This document shows, piece after piece, positions 23,798 through 29,049 of a stretch of 29,049 nt of DNA; position 1 is the stretch's first letter, and each line of letters begins with the position of its first letter. The notes beneath the pieces are model-generated. The model did no database searches. It was not told the origin of the DNA and saw nothing but the letters and a program-made list of their open reading frames with translations. Made by a program: the position numbers and the translations under genes. The DNA comes from Parabacteroides sp. (lineage in GTDB: Bacteria; Bacteroidota; Bacteroidia; Bacteroidales; Tannerellaceae): positions 1 through 29,049 of the forward strand of contig JAHHQS010000032.1 in the NCBI GenBank assembly GCA_020026285.1. Direction: 5' to 3'.

Positions 23798-24008
23798 ATG
23801 ATGCTTCCAACAAAAAAGAAGTCTTGTAAAACCATAAAAATGTATGTTTTTTGCAAAATATGTTTTATGACATCTTTTTATATTTGGTCGGTTGAAAAAA
23901 AGGCCTCATCTTTGTGCCGTTATCCTGAAAACAATCTTTTTACCTTAAAAAAAACTAATACCTATTGAAAACTTTTAAAAAATGCTCTTTGTGAAAAGGG
24001 CCTTTTTT
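23798..24008 (+). ncRNA. Candidate small transcript (sRNA or small ORF) ending in a terminator
   Basis: A plus-strand intrinsic terminator (23984-24008) has no annotated gene before it, since glnS runs the other way. Upstream are a TATATTTG box (23879-23886, matches TAnnTTTG) and a weaker TATCTTTA (23763-23770). From the first box the RNA would be about 115 nt. AAAAAAGGCC (23896-23905) is fully complementary to GGCCTTTTTT (23999-24008), so the RNA ends could pair, competing with the terminator stem. An ORF of 56 codons (23798-23968, starting MMLPTKKKSC, with six cysteines) also fits in the longer unit, but its composition looks like AT-rich chance sequence. I cannot match it to a known RNA family. 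Confidence 0.4.
23984..24008 (+). terminator. Orphan intrinsic terminator
   Basis: GCTCTTT (23984-23990) pairs with AAAGGGC (23995-24001), one G-U, across a GTGA loop, followed by C and six Ts. It lies just before the rarA promoter. Confidence 0.65.
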
Positions 24009-24019
24009 ATTTATCCTAA

Positions 24020-24051
24020 TTTCCCAAAATGAATAGAATTGTTTAATTTTG
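24020..24051 (+). promoter_or_regulatory. Predicted promoter of the rarA operon
   Basis: TAATTTTG (24044-24051) matches TAnnTTTG and TTTC (24020-24023) is a one-mismatch -33 element at 20-bp spacing. The ATG is 24 bp downstream. Confidence 0.6.
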
Positions 24052-24075
24052 TAATGGTTATTAAATAAGAATAAA

Positions 24076-25347
24076 ATGTCACAACCTTTAGCAGAACGTA
24101 TGCGTCCGAAGACGTTGGACGACTACATAGGACAGAAGCATTTAGTAGGACCTGGGGCTGTATTACGTAAAATGATTGATTCCGGCCGTATTTCCTCTTT
24201 TATCTTATGGGGACCTCCGGGTGTGGGTAAAACTACGCTAGCTCAGATTATAGCAAACCGGTTAGAAACTCCGTTCTATACGTTGAGTGCGGTTACGTCT
24301 GGCGTGAAGGATGTGCGCGAGGTGATTGAAAAAGCTCGTAATAATCGCTTCTTTTCTCAGCAGAGTCCTATCTTATTTATTGATGAAATTCATCGTTTTA
24401 GTAAATCACAGCAAGATTCGCTCTTGGGGGCTGTTGAAACGGGGGTGGTGACACTGATAGGTGCAACTACCGAAAATCCTTCGTTTGAGGTTATTCGTCC
24501 ACTGTTGTCTCGTTGTCAGCTATATGTATTGAAGTCGCTCGAAAAGGAAGATTTGTTGGAGTTGCTTCACGCTGCGATAGAACGTGATGCGGTATTGAGT
24601 CAGATGCACATCAAATTGAAGGAGACGGATGCTATTCTTCGTTATTCAGGTGGTGACGCACGAAAGTTGCTTAATATCTTAGAATTGGTCGTTGAAGCAG
24701 ATAACGAAGATCCGATTGTGATTACAGATGAGAAAGTGGTAGAACGGCTGCAGCAAAATCCCTTAGCGTATGATAAGGAAGGTGAAATGCATTATGATAT
24801 TGTTTCGGCCTTTATAAAATCAATTAGGGGAAGCGATCCGGACGGGGCCTTATATTGGTTGGCGCGTATGGTCGAAGGTGGAGAAGACCCTGCTTTCATT
24901 GCGAGAAGATTAGTTATTTCTGCTTCAGAAGATATTGGACTAGCTAACCCAAATGCTATGTTGCTTGCTAATGCTGCTTTTGATGCTGTAATGAAAATCG
25001 GTTGGCCGGAAGGAAGGATACCTTTGGCAGAAGCAACTGTTTATCTAGCCACTAGTCCGAAAAGTAATTCGGCTTATGCTGGCATTAATTCTGCTCTTGA
25101 ATTGGTACGGCAGACGGGCAACCTGCCCGTTCCATTGCATTTGCGCAATGCACCGACTAAATTGATGAAGCAGTTAGGGTATGGAAAGGACTATAAGTAT
25201 GCTCATGCCTATAAAAATAATTTTGTGGAACAACAATTTCTTCCTGATGAGTTAAAACAGACGCGTATCTGGCATGCTCAGGAGAATCCGGCTGAAAGTA
25301 AATTAAAGGATCGGATGCTCCAGTTGTGGGGAGATCGATATAAATAA
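24076..25347 (+). CDS. rarA: Replication-associated recombination protein A (AAA+ ATPase)
   Basis: A 423-residue AAA+ ATPase of the RarA/MgsA/WRNIP1 family, which acts at stalled replication forks. The N-terminal PLAERMRPKTLDDYIGQ is diagnostic. Walker A is GPPGVGKT (46-53), Walker B FIDEIHR (101-107), and GATTENPSF holds sensor 1. SRCQLYVLKSL and the C-terminal tetramerisation region (SIRGSDPDGALYWLARM, then RRLVISASEDIGLANP) are intact. The length is normal. The dehydrogenase gene begins 9 bp later, which points to one operon, although the two functions have no obvious link. Confidence 0.95.
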   Translation: MSQPLAERMRPKTLDDYIGQKHLVGPGAVLRKMIDSGRISSFILWGPPGVGKTTLAQIIANRLETPFYTLSAVTSGVKDVREVIEKARNNRFFSQQSPILFIDEIHRFSKSQQDSLLGAVETGVVTLIGATTENPSFEVIRPLLSRCQLYVLKSLEKEDLLELLHAAIERDAVLSQMHIKLKETDAILRYSGGDARKLLNILELVVEADNEDPIVITDEKVVERLQQNPLAYDKEGEMHYDIVSAFIKSIRGSDPDGALYWLARMVEGGEDPAFIARRLVISASEDIGLANPNAMLLANAAFDAVMKIGWPEGRIPLAEATVYLATSPKSNSAYAGINSALELVRQTGNLPVPLHLRNAPTKLMKQLGYGKDYKYAHAYKNNFVEQQFLPDELKQTRIWHAQENPAESKLKDRMLQLWGDRYK

Positions 25348-25356
25348 ATAGTAGAT

Positions 25357-26316
25357 ATGAAAATAGTTGTATTGGATGGCTTTGCCATGAATCCTGGCGA
25401 TTTGTCATGGAGTGAACTTGAGAAACTGGGTGAGTTAACGGTTTATGATCGTACGGCTCCGTCTGAACTGTTATGTCGTGCTGCTGATGCTCCTGTTTTG
25501 TTTACGAATAAGACTATTATAGATGCTGCCTCAATTCAGGCATTACCAGCATTGAAATATATTGGTGTGTTGGCTACAGGATATAATGTCGTGGATATTG
25601 ATGCAGCTCGTGAACGTGGTATTGTGGTTACAAATATTCCTGCATATAGTACAAATTCTGTAGCTCAGATGGTCTTTGCACATATTCTGAATATCACTCA
25701 TCATGTGAGTCAGTATGCAAAAGAAGCAAGAGAAGGTGTATGGAGTGCACAGGCCGATTTTAGTTATACCAATTCACCTCTGATGGAATTGGCTGGAAAG
25801 AAGATGGGTATAGTGGGATTAGGTAATACCGGTTCTGCTACTGCTCATATAGCATTGAGTTTCGGTATGGAAGTGTATGCTTTTACTAGTAAATCGGCTT
25901 CTTCTCTTCCTGAGGGAATTCATAAAGCAGCATCTGTTGACGAGTTGTTTCAAACTTGTGATATAATAAGTTTACATTGTCCTCTTACTGTGGATACAAA
26001 AGAATTGGTCAATGCTCGTCGTTTGTCCATGATGAAGAAAACGGCTATCCTTATTAATACAGGCAGAGGGCCGTTGGTAAATGAAATAGATTTGGCTATT
26101 GCGTTAGAAAAAGGAGAGTTGGCTGTAGCCGGACTAGATGTAATGGTGTCAGAGCCTCCTGTAGCAACAGATCCACTTTTGAAACAAGCTAATTGTTACA
26201 TAACTCCGCACATTGCCTGGGCTACTCAAGAAGCTCGTACGCGTTTGATGAATCAAACAGTTGCGAATTTTAAGTCGTACTTGGAAGGGCATGTCATTAA
26301 CAATGTGGTAAAATAA
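25357..26316 (+). CDS. D-2-hydroxyacid dehydrogenase (glycerate dehydrogenase-like)
   Basis: A 319-residue D-isomer-specific 2-hydroxyacid dehydrogenase, probably reducing hydroxypyruvate or a similar 2-oxoacid. The dinucleotide loop is GLGNTG (154-159). Catalytic residues are Arg237 in NTGRGPLV, Glu266 in SEPP and His285 in TPHIAWAT. The substrate-loop motif ATGYNVVD (73-80) is like that of glycerate dehydrogenases. At the end of the second Rossmann strand, where NAD enzymes usually have Asp, the sequence reads YAFTSKS (174-180), which suggests NADP(H) or relaxed cofactor use. It follows rarA by 9 bp. Confidence 0.9.
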   Translation: MKIVVLDGFAMNPGDLSWSELEKLGELTVYDRTAPSELLCRAADAPVLFTNKTIIDAASIQALPALKYIGVLATGYNVVDIDAARERGIVVTNIPAYSTNSVAQMVFAHILNITHHVSQYAKEAREGVWSAQADFSYTNSPLMELAGKKMGIVGLGNTGSATAHIALSFGMEVYAFTSKSASSLPEGIHKAASVDELFQTCDIISLHCPLTVDTKELVNARRLSMMKKTAILINTGRGPLVNEIDLAIALEKGELAVAGLDVMVSEPPVATDPLLKQANCYITPHIAWATQEARTRLMNQTVANFKSYLEGHVINNVVK

Positions 26317-26369
26317 AACTAGTATAACTTAATAACTAAAAGAGTGAAAACTCTACTAATGTGGTAAAA
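26302..26369. repeat. 12-bp direct repeat flanking a tetraloop hairpin
   Basis: AATGTGGTAAAA occurs at 26302-26313 (end of the dehydrogenase gene) and 26358-26369 (just before the next start). Between them AGAGT-GAAA-ACTCT (26341-26354) forms a small hairpin with a GNRA loop. It could be a local duplication that shapes the intercistronic region. Confidence 0.5.
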
Positions 26370-26374
26370 AGACT

Positions 26375-26842
26375 ATGACTAAGGAAGAAAGAATTGAAAA
26401 AGCAGTAGCTTTGTTTAAAGAAGGGTATAACTGTTCACAGTCGGTTGTGGCTGCATTTGCCGATTTATATGGATTTACTCCAGAACAAGCGTTTAAAATG
26501 TCGGCTGCTTTTGGTGGTGGAATAGGCAGAATGCGTGAAACTTGTGGTGCAGCATGTGGTATGTTTTTATTAGCTGGCTTGGAAAAGGGAGCTGTAGAAG
26601 GCAAAGATCGTCAGGGAAAAGCTGATACGTATGCTTTAGTTCAGGAACTCGCTGCTAAGTTTAAAGAAATCAATGGAGCATTAAGATGTTCAGATTTGTT
26701 GGGGCTATCAAAAAAAGAGCCAATCGTGTCTACACCTGAAGCTCGAACTGAAAAATATTATGCAAAACGTCCGTGTGCTATGATGGTAGAAACTGCGGCT
26801 CGATTATGGGGTGATTACTTAGAAAGTGTGCATAAATTATAA
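26375..26842 (+). CDS. C_GCAxxG_C_C family redox protein
   Basis: A 155-residue protein of the C_GCAxxG_C_C family (putative redox-active). The named pattern is complete: Cys20 in YNCSQSV, Cys57 and Cys61 in TCGAACG, Cys105 in RCSDL and Cys134 in RPCAMM. The five cysteines could bind a metal cluster or undergo thiol exchange. Members are soluble and often near oxidoreductase genes; here the dehydrogenase gene lies 58 bp upstream in the same direction. The reaction is unknown for the family. No strong terminator follows; only a run of ten Ts (26902-26911) is present further on. Confidence 0.9.
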   Translation: MTKEERIEKAVALFKEGYNCSQSVVAAFADLYGFTPEQAFKMSAAFGGGIGRMRETCGAACGMFLLAGLEKGAVEGKDRQGKADTYALVQELAAKFKEINGALRCSDLLGLSKKEPIVSTPEARTEKYYAKRPCAMMVETAARLWGDYLESVHKL

Positions 26843-26913
26843 GAAAAACGTAAATTTCTGAGTTTTAGCAACCTTCTTCCTGAAAACATGTATATATTGT
26901 GTTTTTTTTTTAC

Positions 26914-26921
26914 TAACTTTG
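26914..26921 (+). promoter_or_regulatory. Predicted -7 box of the DUF2582 gene
   Basis: TAACTTTG matches TAnnTTTG, 36 bp before the ATG and directly after a T-run. No -33 TTTG is seen at the right spacing. Confidence 0.5.
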
Positions 26922-26957
26922 CAGTGTCAATAAAAAATAAATTAATTTTAAGTTACT

Positions 26958-27161
26958 ATGTTAGAAGAAAAAGCAGGTATTATTGCAGGTAGAATTTGGG
27001 AAGCATTGAATGGAACAGAAGGTCTAACCCAAAAACAGCTAAAAAAAGCAGCTAATAAATTGACTGATAAAGATTTGTTTTTAGGTTTGGGATGGTTGCT
27101 TCGCGAAGATAAAATTGAGACTAGTGAAGTTAAAAATGAATTATTCATTAAACTGAAATAA
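26958..27161 (+). CDS. Winged helix-turn-helix protein (DUF2582)
   Basis: A 67-residue protein of the DUF2582 winged-helix family. Three helices (about 3-17, 23-35, 37-48) are followed by a short beta wing (LREDKIETSEVKNELFIKL). LTQKQLKKAANKL is the likely recognition-helix region. Such small wHTH proteins lack an effector domain and their targets are unknown. The gene is monocistronic with its own -7 box and one of the best terminators in the window, which suggests a short, abundant mRNA. Confidence 0.9.
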   Translation: MLEEKAGIIAGRIWEALNGTEGLTQKQLKKAANKLTDKDLFLGLGWLLREDKIETSEVKNELFIKLK

Positions 27162-27180
27162 TATTTCACTTTTTATTGTG

Positions 27181-27222
27181 AAAGCATCGGCAGAAATCGT
27201 GAATTTCTGCCGATGCTTTTTT
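27181..27222 (+). terminator. Strong intrinsic terminator of the DUF2582 gene
   Basis: A perfect 17-bp stem (27181-27197 with 27203-27219), 5-base loop and a terminal run of six Ts. Confidence 0.9.
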
Positions 27223-27277
27223 ATTTGTATAGGTACAATTCTCAAAAAAATGTAGGTGATATAATATTAAATTTTAA

Positions 27278-27285
27278 TATATTTG
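27278..27285 (+). promoter_or_regulatory. Predicted -7 box of the AlkD-type gene
   Basis: TATATTTG matches TAnnTTTG, 36 bp before the ATG. The -33 region has no clear TTTG. Confidence 0.45.
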
Positions 27286-27321
27286 TTTCATATCTTTTAT
27301 AAAACTTGTGTTTGAGGTTGT

Positions 27322-28038
27322 ATGATATCGGAATTTTTAATTGATGGACATACTGTAACTGAAGAGTTGGAAAGACTTGCGCGTTTAGATAATAAAGCGT
27401 TTACGACTAGTCTGCATCCAGGTGTAGAGCATATCTTGGGAGTTCGTATTCCTGATTTGCGTTTATTGGCCAAGCGTATCGTTCAGATGGATTGGAATTT
27501 GTATTTGATGGGAGCAGATTCTTATTATATGGAGGAAAGAATTCTGCATGGGCTCGTTTTGGGATATATACACCCGGACAATGATATCCTTCAGTATCTT
27601 CAAAGAGTGACGGAATTTGTGCACGTTATTAATAGTTGGTCGGTTTGTGATACTTTTTCTTTTGCAGGAGGAAAATCGTTTGTCGGCACTCACCAGGACA
27701 TTTTTTGGAATTATGTGAAGAATTGGATGAATGCTTCTCATGAATATGAAATTCGTTTTGGTGTGGTTATGTCATTGAAGTATTTTATTGATAACGCTCA
27801 TATAGATGAATTATTAGAGTGTATTGATCGGATTCATCATGAGGGATATTATGTGAAAATGGCTGTGGCATGGCTAGTGTCTGCTTGTTTTGTGAGTTTT
27901 CCGGAACGCACAATGGAGTATTTGCATTCTAATAACCTGGATGATTTTACTTATAATAAGTCGTTACAAAAAATAGTGGAGTCTTATCGTGTTACTGGTG
28001 AACTTAAACAACTAATCAAACAAATGAAACGAAAATAG
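27322..28038 (+). CDS. AlkD-type DNA alkylation repair glycosylase
   Basis: A 238-residue HEAT-like repeat protein of the DNA alkylation repair family, which excises N3- and N7-alkylated purines without base flipping. Catalytic residues line up by spacing with Bacillus cereus AlkD (W109, D113, R148, W187): here Trp106, Asp110 (NSWSVCD), Arg145 (EIRFG) and Trp184 (AVAWLVS) keep the same distances. VRIPDLRLLAKRI (41-53) and MEERILHGLVLGY (70-82) are further family motifs. The length is normal. It probably has its own promoter. The nitroreductase lipoprotein gene follows after 90 bp and may be cotranscribed, as no terminator is seen between them. Confidence 0.92.
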   Translation: MISEFLIDGHTVTEELERLARLDNKAFTTSLHPGVEHILGVRIPDLRLLAKRIVQMDWNLYLMGADSYYMEERILHGLVLGYIHPDNDILQYLQRVTEFVHVINSWSVCDTFSFAGGKSFVGTHQDIFWNYVKNWMNASHEYEIRFGVVMSLKYFIDNAHIDELLECIDRIHHEGYYVKMAVAWLVSACFVSFPERTMEYLHSNNLDDFTYNKSLQKIVESYRVTGELKQLIKQMKRK

Positions 28039-28128
28039 GCGATTCTTTTTGTTGAGGCTGAATTGCAGACAAAATTTTCAAATTGGAAAGATTTATTTAT
28101 GAACGTTTATAATTATAATCACGTAACC

Positions 28129-28791
28129 ATGAAAAAGTTAGTTAATTTAGGGGTTGGGTTAGCCCTCCTTATGTTGAGCGCGTGTGGACAAGGACAGCAG
28201 CAGTCTGTTGCTTCTGATCATGCGTGTGCTAGTGAAGTGAAAGATGATTCTCAAGAAACAAACAGGGTTGTAGAGGCTATTATGGCACGTAGAAGTATCC
28301 GTAATTACAAACCTACGGCTATAGAGAATGATAAATTGCAGCAAATTCTTGAATGTGGAATAAATGCTCCAAATGGTATGTATAAGCAGTCGTGGGAAAT
28401 TCGCGTTGTAAATACTCCAGAGGTAATGGCAGAGATAGAAAAAGGGTATACAGCTTTTCTAACGAAAAATGGAAAGAAAAGAATAACTCATCCTTCTTTT
28501 GGTGCTCCGTGTCTCATCTTTATTGCTCATGACACTACGTATGATTTATCTCAGGTTGATTGTGGACTATTAGGCGAAAATATTATTCTAGCTGCTCAGT
28601 CTATGGGATTGGGAACATGTTGCTTAGGTGGAATTGTCAGGTATATGAATAGTCCCGAAGCTGCTGATTTGTTTAAACGTTTGAATATACCTGCTTCTTA
28701 TAATCTTTTATATGCTATTGCTCTTGGATATCCCAATGAGAGTCCAGCTGCAAAACCTCGTAATAGCGAAAAAATTAAATTCGTTGAATAA
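28129..28791 (+). CDS. Nitroreductase-family lipoprotein
   Basis: A 220-residue protein with the nitroreductase (FMN) fold behind a lipoprotein signal peptide. The frame is open upstream to a TTG at 28063, but I chose the ATG at 28129. From there the N-terminus is MKKLVNLG, a hydrophobic stretch and the lipobox LSAC with Cys19, which is a textbook lipoprotein signal. The flavin phosphate motif ARRSIRNY is at 53-60, and GLGTCCLGG (160-168) is the second conserved segment. LQQILECGINAPNG (70-83) fits the family. Most nitroreductases are cytoplasmic, so an envelope-anchored member needs a way to gain FMN and electrons outside. The substrate is unknown. A strong terminator follows. Confidence 0.88.
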   Translation: MKKLVNLGVGLALLMLSACGQGQQQSVASDHACASEVKDDSQETNRVVEAIMARRSIRNYKPTAIENDKLQQILECGINAPNGMYKQSWEIRVVNTPEVMAEIEKGYTAFLTKNGKKRITHPSFGAPCLIFIAHDTTYDLSQVDCGLLGENIILAAQSMGLGTCCLGGIVRYMNSPEAADLFKRLNIPASYNLLYAIALGYPNESPAAKPRNSEKIKFVE

Positions 28792-28814
28792 TTAAATAGA
28801 CTCGCTCTATAAGT

Positions 28815-28859
28815 AAATATTCGGTCTCTTGACGCTTTCAAGACGACCGAATATTTTTT
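28815..28859 (+). terminator. Strong intrinsic terminator of the nitroreductase gene
   Basis: A 12-bp perfect outer stem (AAATATTCGGTC at 28815-28826 with 28845-28856) continues, after a one-base bulge, into a 6-bp inner stem (TCTTGA/TCAAGA). It ends in six Ts. Confidence 0.9.
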
Positions 28860-28863
28860 CTTG

Positions 28864-28903
28864 GGTTAAAGTTGTGTAAATACCTCTGTATTATTCTTTA
28901 ACC
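28864..28903. repeat. Nested inverted repeat at the window end
   Basis: GGTTAAAG (28864-28871) pairs perfectly with CTTTAACC (28896-28903). Inside, AATAC (28879-28883) pairs with GTATT (28888-28892) across CTCT. No T-run follows. The last 145 bases of the window hold no ORF I can support. Confidence 0.45.
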
Positions 28904-29049
28904 ATAATCTTATACTATGAAAAACATTGTAAATATGTGATTTATTTTTAATAAATCCAATAATAATGCATCTTTTATTCGCAAAAATAACTTATATTAA
29001 CGTGAGTTCGACGAATTCAGAACAATGCAAGCTGTGTGTCAACCGTTCG

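Larger units (their letters stand above)
23704..24075. other. 372-bp gap between glnS and rarA
   Basis: It holds the glnS promoter on the minus strand (23730-23737), a candidate plus-strand transcription unit (about 23771-24008) with its own terminator, and the rarA promoter (24020-24051). The plus-strand unit is described separately. Confidence 0.6.

Noticed and set aside
26356..26604. 82-codon ORF antisense to the C_GCAxxG_C_C gene
   Set aside because: Shadow of the real gene, with an Ala/Pro-rich product typical of antisense frames.
28063..28128. Upstream extension of the nitroreductase frame to a TTG start
   Set aside because: The 22 extra residues would bury the lipoprotein signal; the ATG at 28129 gives a textbook lipobox at Cys19.
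28990..29049. Open minus-strand frame at the right edge (ending FVELTLI then stop)
   Set aside because: Only 18 codons are visible; it may be the C-terminus of a gene outside the window, but it cannot be recognised.
1..29049. tRNA, rRNA, CRISPR array, IS element or prophage
   Set aside because: No cloverleaf, spaced repeat array, transposase/integrase motif or terminal inverted repeat was found on reading.

Overview
The window is ordinary chromosome of a member of the Bacteroidales (Bacteroides/Phocaeicola/Prevotella type). The evidence is AT-rich DNA, many Bacteroidetes sigma-ABfr -7 boxes (TAnnTTTG) just upstream of genes, and typical families: a BT_1526-like myo-inositol phosphate synthase, a DUF5686/CarboxypepD_reg outer-membrane protein, an LptE-family lipoprotein, a DUF2582 winged-helix protein and exported M23 and C69 peptidases. 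I see no tRNA, rRNA, CRISPR array, transposase or phage gene. Nearly all genes have recognisable families; the novelty is mostly in leaders, gaps and sequence details.

Layout. 71-6022 is all minus strand. lysO is split into two overlapping ORFs behind a structured leader and ends in its own terminator. Then come phoH, purC, menG/ubiE, aroE and an exported alpha/beta hydrolase, followed by a possible 34-codon ORF. 6382-9706 (+) holds an exported M23 metallopeptidase and an exported C69 dipeptidase. 9959-12328 (+) holds a DUF1232 membrane protein and a phosphohexomutase. A PfkB-family kinase (minus) and myo-inositol-1-phosphate synthase (plus) diverge from one 318-bp control region. A large outer-membrane DUF5686 protein follows.

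17895-20898 (+) is a compact envelope operon: sigma-54-type activator, LptE, a TPR protein and SecG. An orphan TPR-like protein and glnS follow on the minus strand. The 372-bp gap between glnS and rarA contains a plus-strand intrinsic terminator that belongs to no annotated gene, so it probably hides a small transcript. rarA, a D-2-hydroxyacid dehydrogenase and a C_GCAxxG_C_C protein form an operon. A monocistronic DUF2582 protein, an AlkD-type DNA glycosylase and a nitroreductase with a lipoprotein signal close the window.

The most interesting points are: (1) the unexplained transcription unit at about 23771-24008; (2) the lysO leader, with a near-perfect promoter, a terminator-like hairpin and a long enclosing helix; (3) two CxxC pairs in the GlnRS anticodon-binding domain that suggest a zinc site; (4) the inositol synthase/PfkB pair; (5) a sigma-54 activator without a sensor domain fused by overlap to lptE. 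All functions are inferred from sequence motifs and memory of the families; no database search was run.
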